Shown here: piece after piece, positions 12,617-23,667 of the stretch | Layout of the letters: each line of letters opens with the position of its first letter | Position numbering within the stretch: position 1 is the first letter of the stretch | Position numbers and translations under genes: made by a program | Notes under the pieces: model-generated | The model's input: only the letters and a program-made list of their open reading frames with translations | Databases searched by the model: none | Told to the model about the DNA's origin: nothing | NCBI GenBank assembly: GCA_011800155.1 | Contig: CM022376.1 | Coordinates: forward strand, 806,001 to 870,000 | From: Flammulina velutipes | Lineage: Eukaryota > Basidiomycota > Agaricomycetes > Agaricales > Physalacriaceae | Direction: 5' to 3' | DNA length: 64,000 nt

Positions 12617-12719
12617 GGTTGCAGGTAAAGAGACACGCCGCTTGACGTCAGTTATATACCGTGATGGGTCACAACACGTCACTTGCAGGAGAATTCGTGA
12701 CCAGTCACAACGACGCGTC
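12617..12719. promoter_or_regulatory. Shared divergent promoter of the BAP31-type gene and UBP6, with bZIP-type sites
   Basis: Only 103 bp separate the two start codons. Inside are a perfect palindromic CRE-type octamer TGACGTCA (12643-12650), and CACGTCA (12675-12681), whose complement TGACGTG is the core of unfolded-protein-response elements. An AT-rich TTATATA follows the octamer at 12652-12658. Both genes serve protein quality control (ER escort; proteasome), so a common bZIP input is plausible but inferred. Confidence 0.5.
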
Positions 12720-14420
12720 ATGAACGTGAACATCAAGCACGCTGGCAAGACGCACAACGTCGCGCTCGACGTCGAGCAGCCTCCCGCCGTCTTCAAGGAT
12801 GCCGTCTACCAGCTTACAGGCGTTCCAGTCGACAGGATGAAGATCATGGTCAAGGGTGGCGTCCTCAAGGTATCTACAGATCAGTCAGTGCAGATGGCGA
12901 TACTAACAGCGACCAAGGACGACTCTGACTGGAAGAAAATCAATCCCAAGGACGGCCAGACGTTCATGGTCATCGGTGCAGCAGGAGAACTCCCAAAGCC
13001 ACCAGAAAAGCCAATAACTTTCCTTGAAGGTGCGCTTTCAGAATTTGTGGCGGAATTTTCGCTGAATGTGGCGCAGACATGGAGGACTCTGAGCTGGCAG
13101 AGGCGCTGGCGATGCCCGTTGGACTCACAAAGTACGTCTCGCGTCGTCTACGTGAACTTTTGCTCATCGCAGTGCAGTCTTGGGAATACGTGCTACATGA
13201 ATGCCACCATCCAAGCGCTTCGCGTTATCCCTCCCATCCAAGAGGCATTAAACAAATCGACGCCCTCTACCGGCATAGTCACGCAGCTACGCGACCTCTA
13301 CAATTCCATGACCAAGACAACAGACGCCGTGTCTCCCATTACTTTTCTGACCGCACTGCGCCAAGCGCTGCCTCAGTTCGCCGAGCTCACTCGCAACGGG
13401 CACGGCTACGCCCAACAGGATGCAGAAGAGGCGTACTCACAGATCCTCAACTCCCTCCGACCCGTCGACGACGCCCATGATTCCAATAAAAAGTTTCTCG
13501 AACAGTGGATGATGGGCCAGATCTCACGCGAGACCAAGCTCGAGGGCGACGCCGAGCTCGAACCCCCGACCTACTCGTCGGAGAATATCCTCAAACTCGA
13601 ATGTCATATTTCTATCACCACCAACTACATGGCCACCGGCATCGCCAACTCACTCCAGACGACGCTTACCAAACACTCGCCCGCCCTCGGACACGACGCG
13701 TCTTACGTGCAGACCACTCGCCTCACTCGCCTGCCCGCCTTCTTGACCGTCCACATGGTCCGATTTGCATGGCGCGCCGACGTGAACAGAAAAGCAAAGA
13801 TCATGCGCAAAGTCAAATTCCCCCAGGTCTACGACGCATTGGATATCACTAGCGACGAGCTCAAGGAGAAGCTGAGACCAGTCAACCGGAGGCTGGTGGA
13901 GATTGAGAAGAGCAGAGGGGAGCGAAGGAAGGTCAGGCTGAGGAAGCGTGGCCTCGTAGGTGGTCCAGAGGCTGCCATGGACGTGGATGAGGTCGAGTCA
14001 GAGGAAGTACTACGCGCGAAGGAGCGAGAAGAGATCGAATCTCTTGTTGATCCCGCTCTCAAAGCTGACATAGGCGCGAGCTGGAGTGGACTCTACGATC
14101 TCGTCGCCATCGTCACCCACAAAGGTGCCGCTGCAGACTCGGGCCATTACATCGGATTCGCAAAGAAAAGCGCGTTCCACGACCCGACGTACGCAGATCG
14201 TAAGTCCGTTCTATTCTTTCCTCTTTCTGTCCTTACTCTGTTCCCAGCGAAAGCAGAAGTTGACATCAAGACACTTGATATTTTAGAGGCAGATGAGGAT
14301 TGGTACAAGTTTGACGATGACAAGGTATCGATATTCCCCAAGGACAAGCTTGGTACGCTTGATGGTGGTGGAGAAGATTCAGCCGCGTACGTTTTGGTGT
14401 ACAAGAGTCGTGTTGTATAG
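12720..14420 (+). CDS. UBP6: Ubiquitin carboxyl-terminal hydrolase 6 (Ubp6/USP14), proteasome-associated deubiquitinase
   Basis: Removes ubiquitin from substrates at the 26S proteasome. Exons: 12720-13029, 13077-13131, 13178-14199 and 14248-14420, in consistent phase, giving 519 residues (Ubp6/USP14 are about 500). The N-terminal ubiquitin-like domain (residues about 1-75) starts MNVNIKHAGKTHNVALDVEQ. The USP domain begins at MPVGLTNLGNTCYMNATIQA with catalytic Cys127. The family block GHGYAQQDAEEAYSQIL and the His box SGHYIGF (His445) follow, then DEDWYKFDDDKVS and the end YVLVYKSRVV. An internal charged insert (about residues 375-420) is highly basic then acidic. The start is the ATG at 12720, where homology begins; an upstream in-frame ATG at 12609 overlaps the neighbour's coding start and is unlikely. 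Confidence 0.94.
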   Translation: MNVNIKHAGKTHNVALDVEQPPAVFKDAVYQLTGVPVDRMKIMVKGGVLKVSTDQSVQMAILTATKDDSDWKKINPKDGQTFMVIGAAGELPKPPEKPITFLEGALSEFVAEFSLNVAQTWRTLSWQRRWRCPLDSQSTSRVVYVNFCSSQCSLGNTCYMNATIQALRVIPPIQEALNKSTPSTGIVTQLRDLYNSMTKTTDAVSPITFLTALRQALPQFAELTRNGHGYAQQDAEEAYSQILNSLRPVDDAHDSNKKFLEQWMMGQISRETKLEGDAELEPPTYSSENILKLECHISITTNYMATGIANSLQTTLTKHSPALGHDASYVQTTRLTRLPAFLTVHMVRFAWRADVNRKAKIMRKVKFPQVYDALDITSDELKEKLRPVNRRLVEIEKSRGERRKVRLRKRGLVGGPEAAMDVDEVESEEVLRAKEREEIESLVDPALKADIGASWSGLYDLVAIVTHKGAAADSGHYIGFAKKSAFHDPTYADRKSVLFFPLSVLTLFPAKAEVDIKTLDILEADEDWYKFDDDKVSIFPKDKLGTLDGGGEDSAAYVLVYKSRVV

Positions 14421-14606
14421 AATGCTACACTATTGATAAATGTTGTAAAACGGTCTTCAGGCTGGGAAACTTGACTGACGACAAATGTGGCTGCCGTAGA
14501 CGATTGTTGGTATCATTTTATCACGGTTGAGTGTACAACTCGTGTCTTGAAAATTCCATCGTGTTCCTTACAACCATGACCAGTACGTGGATGATTTGAG
14601 ACCTAC

Positions 14607-15726
14607 ATGCTATACGTAATAACCAAGTATCCAGCGTTGTCAGAAGCACAGTTCATAGCCTTACGCCAATCCCTTCGAACGGAAACACAACGTAAATGGT
14701 CCAATCATTTCCTCAAGGATCCAAACATACTGGTACATCGCGAAGACCCTTCGTCGATGTCACCGCGCTACATCGAGGTTTGGTTCAAAACACTAGTAGA
14801 CGGTGCACCCCTCTATGTTAAAATCATCGATATGCCCAACCAACTTTCAGGAAACATAATCCGCGGTACCGCCGCCCTACCAAAACTAGACACACACACC
14901 GAAATAACGGGAGACACCCTCAAACCCATACCTCCCCAACCACCTTTCGAGTCCGAGCCCCTCTCTGATATCATCCCAGAGGACGTCTCCCCCGACCTCG
15001 CCACCCTCCCCATCGTGGCGTTCGATCAAAAAACCCATTTCGCGAAATTCCCAAAGTTTAGACGTGAAGTCCAAAACCTCATCAAATGCCGGGGCGCCTC
15101 TCCTCATATTGTCGAAATTCTAGGACGAACGGAAGACGGCCGGATCGTGTTTCCCTACCTCTATCCCATGCTGGCGATGGCGACCATGGATATCACATAC
15201 GCCTTATACCGCTCCTGGGCTCTGCAATTCGCCGAAGCACTCTGCCACCTCCATTCCCTCTCCATCATCCACCGCGACGTCGCTTTTCGCAACGTGATGG
15301 TTTCGCGAGACCTGCAACGCTTGGTGCTCATCGACCTGGAGAGTTACTATGGGAGTAACGAGGCGCCAGAATTGTATCAACTATGGCGCGATGATCCTAA
15401 TGCGGATCCTGATACCCTCCCGTACACGGAGAAGACGGATGTATTTGAGTTCGGGTTGGTGTTGAAGAGTGTTTTTTTGGGCCGCGTGCAGCATCATTCG
15501 TGGGAGTGTGAGTTTGGGATGCCTGAGCCTTTTGACGAGATCGTCGCTCGGTGTATGGCGGATAAAGTTGAAGACCGACCTACGATGGCTGAAGTGAAGG
15601 AGATGATAGAGGGCGTTGAGATTCCCGGGAGGCTTTGTAAGTGTTTTGAGTTTTACCGTTGGAAACGATCTGCGGTGCTGATGGGCTGTGTTATTAGATG
15701 ATATTGTAGCCCCCAAGACAGAATAG
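14607..15726 (+). CDS. Protein kinase-like protein of the basidiomycete lineage
   Basis: Kinase fold with a recognisable C-lobe. The catalytic-loop equivalent is IIHRDVAFRNVMV (about residues 219-231), keeping the HRD aspartate and the Asn. The DFG position reads LIDLE, keeping the metal-binding Asp. It continues with YTEKTDVFEFGLVL (helix F region) and RCMADKVEDRPTMAEVKEMI (helix H/I region). The N-lobe has no clear glycine loop and the ATP-binding lysine is not obvious, so activity is uncertain. The open frame runs to 15701, but a consensus donor GTAAGT after RL and an acceptor at about 15699 would change the end to YDIVAPKTE with stop at 15724-15726. I prefer the spliced form because its end is less aberrant. 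It may be related to the pseudokinase at 9.2-10.7 kb. Confidence 0.7.
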
Positions 15727-15846
15727 AAGGTCAAAGCCAAAGATGTATCCGATCTCAAGCCCAATAAACACACAATTATCTATGAATGACTGCGCAGACA
15801 TTAAGATTCATTGCATCAACAGTAGAGGCCCATACTTGCTTTGAGT

Positions 15847-16891
15847 TTAAGTTGTCAAAACATTCCCGTTCCCATTCGCCAAGTTCTTCGCTTCATTGTA
15901 TTTCTTCACCGCCTCCTTCCCACCGTCCATCATCTTATTCACGCCAAACGACAACAGCTGGACGTCGCTGGTACCCATGAGAACATGGTACCCCGCCTCC
16001 AGCCTCGAAGGAACCTCGTCGTTACTCATGATGAACGACACCAAAGGCTTGCGATACTTCTTCGCTAGCACCTCGATCTTCTTTATCGCGACGTTCACTG
16101 CGGCTTCGTCACCGCCCATGTCGAACGTTAAATCCCCACGGCCAATCACTTCAAGTCTCAGTTAGTACTGCTAAGAGGAATGAAGGAGATGGAACGCACT
16201 GATGGCGTCTACGCCATTCATCTTCATCATCTCCTCGGCGTTTTCGACGCCTTTGAGACTCTCGATTTGGGGGATGACAGCAACGTGCTCGTTCGCCACC
16301 TGGAACCAGGTCTTACCCTCGGGAGCATCAGTTTGGCCATCTATAGGCAACACTAGATGTTCATCCATAGTTAGACTTCCCTCATTCTAACCACACAGAA
16401 AGCGGACGCACAAGCAAAGGGCGGGTATGACCGCTTTCCATGAGGAGGGAAACGCGCCGCGTCGATGGACTCTTGGACTTGTTCGGCCGTTTCGGTGTGG
16501 GGGACGATCACAGCCCCAGCGCCCGCGTCTATGGCCCAGGCGATCCACTCGTGGGTATGCGTCGGGACGCGGACGACGGGGATGATGCGGCCTTGGGAGT
16601 GGTACCGGATGATGGTTACCTTCAAGTTCAAGGCACGTGAGCGTGCTGGAGAGATTGACAATGATAGGAAGGAGGACGAACCATCTCGGAGAGGAGCGTC
16701 GGTGAGAACGGTGTATGCTCAGCATCGAGTGCGATCCAGTCCGACGTCGTAGCAGCCATGACTCGCGCTACATCTGGAGAAGGCAAAGCGGCCATAGACC
16801 CGAAGAGGACGGTGTTGTTGGCGACTGCATCGCGGAGAGCTTGTCGGAAGTTGGGCGATTGGCGGATGTGGACTGCGTTGTACTTTTGCAT
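15847..16891 (-). CDS. HpcH/HpaI aldolase family protein (copy 1)
   Basis: Member of the class II pyruvate-type aldolases (2,4-dihydroxyhept-2-ene-1,7-dioate aldolase group), which cleave or form C-C bonds with a divalent metal in the cytosol. It starts MQKYNAVHIRQSPNFRQALRDA; exon 1 is 16682-16891 (210 nt, the same as the paralogue). Further blocks: IIPVVRVPTHTHEWIAWAIDAGA, VIVPHTETAEQVQESIDAARFP, VANEHVAVIPQIESLKGVENAEEM (metal-ligand Glu expected in this region), then GRGDLTFDMG. It ends LANGNGNVLTT. There are four exons with intron positions matching the copy at 19838-20868, so they are duplicates. The true substrate is unknown. Confidence 0.88.
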
Positions 16892-17692
16892 TGTGGAGCT
16901 GTGATTGTTTCGAGGAAGGTGAATTTGGAGATAGGTGTTGTGCAGAATGTCTTTTTATTGAGAAACTTGGTTCGGTAGCTCGGTTGTTTGCCTTCTTTGG
17001 TTGCCGTCTTTTAGAGGGACGGTCGGCACCGATGCCTACCATCTCTTGAATCTGCGTAGCCAGTGCGTATTGAAGAAGGAACTGCTTAGTCATGCCGTGC
17101 GCTTGCGTAGCAGAGTCGGCGCTGACAATTGCAGGTACACAAGTAGTTCTGTTCTATGTGCTGCAATCGTGGTTAGAGAAGGATTGAATGATATGCTGCG
17201 AGATTTACAATCAGAAGGACACTTGGGCGTCTATGATACAACATTTGGTGGGAAATGGTTTGTCCTATAATATAGTTTGAAAACAGTCTTCTCGTAGTAT
17301 CCAAGAAAATTATTGTGCTTACTGTTGTATTGTGATTCATAACGGAGAGTACCTTAAACGAGCAATCTGTGATCTTGCAGAAGATAAGGTTGTCACTGAG
17401 CACTCTCTCTAAGCGAAAAAAGCACCTTCAGTGCGTCGCCAACGCAATGGGCGGTCACAGCTCATGCCGAAGTACAAGGGCCATACGTACGCGCCCAATA
17501 CATATCATTGTGTTGATTGAGTAATTAATACAATAACCAAGAAAGATGGCTCACCATAGTACTTACGCGGAAAATCACACCTGTGCTGAAGCTACCAGAG
17601 CCCATACTGCCTGACGTTCGAACTTCCGTGCATGTCCGTAAGAAGGATAGGTTGTATTAAAGCCTTAGATACAGTTGAACGTTCTATGAGCT
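16892..17692. other. Intergenic stretch between aldolase copy 1 and the RING-CH gene
   Basis: This includes the promoter of aldolase copy 1 and the 3' flank of the RING-CH gene. No coding signal, repeat or RNA gene is supported. Confidence 0.45.
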
Positions 17693-19110
17693 TCAAGCAT
17701 CGGAAGGAATAAGATCCAAATTCGACACATCGACATCAGTGAATGGTCTGTCCTTGACCTTTCTCGACTCTCGTTCCCGCTTGACGAGCCACCGGTACAG
17801 TAACTTTAAACAATCTCTGGCCTACAACGAACGCGCATGAGTTTGGTTCACAGTAGCAAAAACGAAAAAGACGCACCACAGCGAAAATCCCATAGCCCAA
17901 CGTATTTCGCCACCAAACGGGGTCAAGTTCCGCCCACGGTGAGATACCACCCCAAAAGGCACGTAGAATAGTCGACGAGCGTGCGCGAACTCCATCTGTG
18001 TTCATCCAATACAAAGGTACTGGCAAGGGCATCGTCTGCTTCCAAGTTGGCCGCACGCCGAGGAACCGTCGTAGGAGTGGTGCATGCAATGACAAGCGCA
18101 AGAGCAGGGAACCCATCTTGCTGGCAATAGACGGTATGAGGAGACCGTTTGCAATGTGGCGACCAATGCGACTTGGGGATTTAATCTCGACAGTTATGCC
18201 TGGGAGGCGATGGGGTTGTTCACCGGCGTCTAAAGGTTCGGGATTCATGACGATTCGGGGATCATCGTCGTATTCCTTGGGCTCCGGGGTGTCTAGGACG
18301 TAGCGCGACGTGCGCTCGAAGAAAGTGCGGTAGAAAGCGGAAACGAATGGGATAACAAGAACTGCTGTGAGTTGAGGTGACGGAGGCCAGATTGAAGACG
18401 GTGCTCGGATACTGTTCGTGCTGGGGAAGGCGGCCGCGTTGAGACTGGGTGTAAACGATATGCAGGCCAGAATTGTGTGAATAAGAGGTGAATAGTGCGA
18501 CAGCTGCGATATTACAAGATTGAGAGGGATTATCGGGAGTTGGATGTAGGCCATTAAGGGCCAGTTGGACGGGTCGTCCGTTAAAACATAATCGAACACT
18601 CTGTAGAAAGTCAGAAGGATGCCAATATTGACCGCTCAGAACGTACTCTTGCCCAAAGAACGTTCTGACGGCATACGCGCCGTAGCTCGTGCAGGTGATG
18701 TATACGCCCGCAGAGACAGAGGCAACGATGCTCACGAAACCCAGCGCCAAACACGCCGAGCCAACCTTTGGCAGCTGTCGACTCGCCCAAGAGAGCACCC
18801 GCAGCAAAAGCGGATTTCTGCTTTCGATTTCGTATAGCGTGCCACATTGCGGGCATTTGGCAGCATTCTCGGCGGCTTGTTCAGATCTTGTTTGGGCGGA
18901 CTGCAGCCATTCTAAAAGACAGGATTCGTGTGCAATAAGTGCGCAACGACAAGGATGTATCCAAACGCGAGGTGGATTGTCCGGTTCTGCACCAAATTAG
19001 TTGGGGAAAACGAGCACGGCAAGCTGCGCACCGTTGTAGAGCTCCTCGTCCCGACAAATGTAGCATAGCTTGACGCGCAGGTCGTCAATGGTCGGTACAT
19101 AGTCGCTCAT
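17693..19110 (-). CDS. RING-CH (MARCH-type) membrane E3 ubiquitin ligase
   Basis: Exons: 19032-19110, 18647-18986, 17877-18600 and 17693-17821, in consistent phase, giving 423 residues. The N-terminal RING-CH domain has the C4HC3 pattern Cys16, Cys19, Cys39, Cys41, His46, Cys49, Cys71, Cys74 (CYIC...HPCRCALIAHESC...CPQC), with the typical Trp53 between. Hydrophobic segments follow: about LACLALGFVSIVASVSAGVY, LMAYIQLPIIPLNLVI, and LTAVLVIPFVSAFY later, plus weaker ones. This is the layout of MARCH5-like membrane E3s that ubiquitinate mitochondrial or ER proteins. The C-terminal exon reads LLYRWLVKRERESRK and is basic. Membrane location is inferred; whether it is mitochondrial or ER cannot be told here. 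Confidence 0.85.
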
Positions 19111-19837
19111 CGCAACTCGTGGTGGTAGAAAGGCAAGCAATGTCGGCCCGCCGGTCCGAGATGTGGCGGCGCTTGCTCCACTACCACCACTATCTCTTCG
19201 ACTTCAAAACATGAATCTCACGCCGGCTAATCACAACATAACCTCTTGTATAGCGATTTGTTCACCAATGAGCTAACTACCATGGATGAACGCCGGTGAC
19301 GATAAGTACTTGGAGTCGGTCGACATTAATTCCTCGCGCCATGGCGTCCTGACTTCTGATGATTCATTGGTGATAGCCCATCTCATCGAGTAAGTTTCAA
19401 TGGCATTACAATTGCATCGCTTACAGAATATCATCAATCTACAGCCAGGTTTGCAGCATGTGGTTAACGTTTCATAGACCTAAATCCTGGGGGGAACAGT
19501 TAGCACCAAGAGCTCAGTCAAGGCGTGAAGCTTTATTCGACACCTTTGAACGCTCATCGACTAGCCTCGAGCGCTTCCAAGCATTCACCGATTTATTCGG
19601 TTTTCCACTTTATCATGCATCGGTCATTGACTCCTGCGTCTGCTTATCCTGGGTTTCGTACTGCCGAGGCTGACGCGTCGACGTTTCGGCAACCTGATGC
19701 TGATCTATGAGTCTTCTTGAGCTGATTAAACCAAGGCCACGCGTCGTACACCGCCCGGAAACGCTGCACTCCAGCTTTTTTGATAAAAGGCGCTCACAAT
19801 CCAACAGTAGCTCACCACCCTCATTCTCCTCCTCACA
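19111..19837. other. Divergent intergenic region between the RING-CH gene and aldolase copy 2
   Basis: Holds the promoters of the minus-strand RING-CH gene and the plus-strand aldolase copy 2. Short open frames here have no recognisable motif. Confidence 0.45.
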
Positions 19838-20868
19838 ATGCAGAAGTACAACGCCGTCCACATCCGTCAATCCCCCAATCTTCGCCAAGCCGTGCGCGAC
19901 GCTAAGAAGGATAACACTGCATTATTTGGCAGCTTTGTAGGACTACCATCGCCCGATGTCGCGAGAGTCATGGCTGCCACCAACACTGACTGGTTATGCC
20001 TCGATGCAGAACACACCCCATTCTCCCCTACGCTTTTGTCTGAGATGGTACGTCTCCCTTCTATGGACGTCATCATTATCAATGACGCCACATAATTAGG
20101 TATCAAACATTCGATACCAATCGCAAGGACGTGTCATCCCCATCGTGCGCGTACCTACTCATACGCATGAATGGATCGCCTGGGCGATAGACGCTGGCGC
20201 CGGCGGTGTGATCATCCCCCATACCGAAACGGGGGAACAAGTCCAAGAATCCATAAACGCTGCGCGTTTTCCTCCTCATGGAAAGCGCTCCTTCCCACCC
20301 TTTGCTCGTGCGTTCTTATACTTATTATACCACCAAAATCTCATATCATATCTCTAGTTCTCCCAATCGACGGACAAACCGACGCGCCAGAGGGAAAAAC
20401 CTGGTTCCAGGTGGCGAACGAACATGTCGCTGTCATTCCCCAGATTGAGAGCTTGAAAGGCGTGGAGAATGCGGAGGATATCATTAAGCATGAAGGTGTC
20501 GACGCCGTCAGTGAGTTGTGTTTTACGCCTCCCTCGAACGTGAGATCTCATGTTCTCTAGTGGTCGGACGCATGGACCTCACTCTTGACATGGGGATGGA
20601 CGAAGCTGCTGTTGACGCAGCTGTGAAACGCGTAGAGGCGCTCGCCAAAAAGTACAACAAGCCGCTACTGTCGTTCATCATGAGCCCCGACGAGATCCCC
20701 AGCAGGATAGATAATGGGTATCATATCCTGTTGACCGCCATCGACGTCTATCTGTTGACCGCCGGGACGAACGAGCTGATGGCCAAAGCAAAGGAAGCGG
20801 CGAAAGTGTATAACGAGAAACGATTGTTGAATGGGAATGGGAACGGGAAGGCCGATGCGACGCAGTAA
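19838..20868 (+). CDS. HpcH/HpaI aldolase family protein (copy 2)
   Basis: Exons: 19838-20047, 20100-20307, 20358-20510 and 20561-20868, in consistent phase, giving 292 residues. It begins MQKYNAVHIRQSPNLRQAVR and carries the same blocks as copy 1: IPIVRVPTHTHEWIAWAIDAG, VIIPHTETGEQVQESINAARFP, VANEHVAVIPQIESLKGV, GRMDLTLDMGMDEAAVDA and KPLLSFIMSPDEIPSR. It ends NGNGNGKADATQ. The copies diverge mainly in a short segment after RDA and in the last third, which suggests an old duplication with both kept under selection. Cytosolic metal-dependent aldolase by family; substrate unknown. Confidence 0.9.
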
Positions 20869-21355
20869 CCGTTCCATGTATTAATTCTAGAGTCTATAGA
20901 CATATAGAAGATTTCCGCAGTCATCTGAGCGCCACAATTCTTACTTCCGGGTGATTATTTATTCCATCAGCGCCACCCGACGCTTAACGCCACACTTGAG
21001 GGGGGCCTAGATCCTCGGAGTGCGCCTTGTGGGCATTAGTTTAGGGTGATCAGCCGGCAGCGCCTTGATCAAAACCACCGAAAACATCCATGTCCAGCTG
21101 TCGCCTGTGGCGTTGCGGCGATCGACCGTGTCCTCGTGCAACAATTTGTATACTTGGCGCTCTCCGGTCGAATCAGAATCGCGATTGCACGAGCTTTCGG
21201 TCTTCCTTCCACTTAGAAATCACAGGAAATCAGGCTGTGCATGGTTCTCAGGGCTCAATACGGCAAAAACGGACATAACGTCCTGCATTTAAAGTTTGGA
21301 TATAAGCCGCATGTGGAGACCTTCCACCATTTTTATGACTTTCCGTTGACCTCCC
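20869..21355. other. Intergenic stretch upstream of the DUF6534 gene
   Basis: This holds the 3' flank of aldolase copy 2 and the promoter of the DUF6534 gene. No gene or repeat is supported. Confidence 0.45.
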
Positions 21356-23498
21356 ATGTCCACCTCCACCGTTGACCATATTCCGCAGACCTTTGGAGCG
21401 GTTCTTCTTGGTGGATTCTTTTCATCCTGGTGTGTACTCTATTCTGCCAACCTAGAGACGTCAATTCGAACCTGCATAGGCTGTCTGGAGCCGTGTCGAT
21501 TCAGACATTCATCTACTACAAGCTATACCCCGCGGATTTCGTCTATTTAAAGCTGCTGGTGCGTGTCTCCTATCTACTCATCTCAACGCTTTGGCTAAAC
21601 GTACGCGCAGGCCGTCGCGACATGGTGCGTTCCCAATTCAGCTACCTCCCCCAATCTTTTGCCAACTCCCCATAGGGTCCTCGACCTCCTACATACGATC
21701 TTCATATGTGTGGCGACATGGGACTATCTCATCATCCACTATGGAGAGGGAACTAGAATCGACGTTATACCTTGGTGAGTGGCTAAAAATATTGAATCAC
21801 TCGTATTGGGTACTGATTGCAATCAAAGGAGCCTCGCAGTAAGTGTCCCAAAACGACAATTGGTTCCGCACACTGATTTCGAGTCCAATGGTAGCTCACC
21901 ATACAACTAACGGTAAGCTTCCCGCCCGTTCCTCGCACCTAAAGACCGACTTACCCAGCCTGTTACAGGCCGTCCTCACATTCCTTGTTCACATGTGTGT
22001 ATCAGCCACTTCATTACTCCGGCTTTCGTTGACCCTTCACCAGTTTCTATGCCCATCGTATCTTGATGTGTAGGTCACCCGCCTTCCGTCTTTTCAATTC
22101 ATACGAACACCGCTCACCCTATCTTCTACACAGTAAGCAAGCGTAATTGGTTCCTCACCGTCCCCATCGTACGTGAACTCTACATTCCCCCACCATAGAT
22201 GTCCTGACTTTCGCCTCAGCTCTTCCTCGCCCTTTTCAGACTAGGTCAGCTGTTCTGGTCTAACGAGTTACGGTGATACCTGACCATCATTCCCCCTCTC
22301 TACCAGCTTGCGCGACAGGTTAATCCGCTTAATCCTCCATGTACACCTCGAATGCTAACCATTAACGATCTAGTCACGACAGCGAAAATGTGAGATCGAG
22401 TGTTTATTTTCTTCTGAACCATCCAAACTAAATGCTCTTAATTAAAGGATTGCTCTCGGCTCATTTACAGCATTCAAGGCAGAGGTCGAGGTTCGTCTTC
22501 CATATTCCCTGTCTTTGAGCTCTGCCTGACCAATGAAACAATCTCCAGTGGATATTCACCCTAGGCTTAGCTCTATCGTCTGTTATCGATATCATAATCA
22601 CCGCGTCGCTTTTCCTCCTGTTACGGACCAACAAGAGTCACAATGGCACGGAAAGGTACTATAACTAGTACGCCACCATCTTTGAACGTGATGTGGCTTA
22701 CGACGATCTCTAGTTTAAACGCAATCATTAACGCTCTCATCCTGTACGCATTCGAAACTGGCTCATTAACTTGGTACGTCTCCTTTCACTCTCATAGGCC
22801 GTGGTATTCGTATCTAACCCCCTTTTGTAGTGCCGGAACGGTGGCATCTATGATATGTGTGCGTCCCCCTTCCCCACAAACCGCACACCAACCCTGGCTC
22901 ACGATTTCAAATTTCTCCAGTGGCTTGCGATGCCATCAAATCTAATCTTCATGGGTCTTCACTTCGTGATTGGAAAATGTATGCATCCCCATTTTCCAGA
23001 AGTCCTTACTCCTCACTGAATTTCCCAGTGTACGCCAACTCTTTGTTTGTAACGTAAGTCTTCTCTCTTCTTGCGATGCATCGCGATTTCTAATGCGGTC
23101 TCTTTTTTATTAGCCTCAATACCAGGAAGAATATACGATATGGCGGCCGGTCTTTCACATCGATGGAAAATGCTGTGGGTGGTGGGGGCGGCGGGGGCGG
23201 TCAACCAAACGGTGCCGTTCTTGTCATGTCCACCAGAAATCCTGACTTGACCGATCACTACGACGTATGTAACCTTCTCTCTCTCTTTAGATTTCGTTTT
23301 ACTAAACATTTGATGTAGCACTCTGACGTTGCATCTGTGGACCTCGGGAAGCCCACAGAGGTATGCACTTTGTTTTCACATCTTCCTACCGCGTCGCTAA
23401 ACAATATACAGCTGCAGATAAACGTCGAGCGCAGTGTACAATACACTTCGGACTTCGATAACGTACCGAAGGTTACTATTCACCGGCAGCGCTCGTGA
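21356..23498 (+). CDS. DUF6534 seven-helix membrane protein, extremely intron-rich
   Basis: Basidiomycete integral membrane family of unknown function. I reconstruct about 21 exons in 2.1 kb, each join keeping frame. It starts MSTSTVDHIPQTFGAVLLGG. Successive pieces are VSIQTFIYYKLYPADFVYLK, AVATW (14-nt exon), VLDLLHTIFICVATWDYLII, SLA (10-nt exon), LTIQLT (18-nt exon), AVLTFLVH, FYAHRILM, LSKRNWFLTVPI, LFLALFRLG, ACAT (12-nt exon), VTTAKM (16-nt exon), IALGSFTAFKAEVE, WIFTLGLALSSVIDIIITAS, LNAIINALILYAFETGSLT, AGTVASMIC, WLAMPSNLIFMGLHFVIGK, YANSLFVT and LNTRKNIRYGG. A polyglycine stretch and a polar tail end in VTIHRQRS with TGA at 23496-23498. The order of helices matches the family. Function unknown; possibly a sensor or transporter. 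Confidence 0.8.
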
Positions 23499-23667
23499 GC
23501 GGTAAAAGAAACACACTTGTAAACTATTATACGAGTTGTACGTTGTTTCGACTTCATTAGCCCGGAGAGCGAGTTAGAAACTGGCTTGCCCGGGGGTGGA
23601 GCTGCATTTCCGACGGGCAGAAGAGCAGCGATAGCGTTAGGAAGGCATATCCAACGAAGAAGCAATA

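Noticed and set aside
12609..12719. N-terminal extension of Ubp6 from the ATG at 12609
   Set aside because: The extension overlaps the start codon of the divergent BAP31-type gene, and homology starts at 12720.
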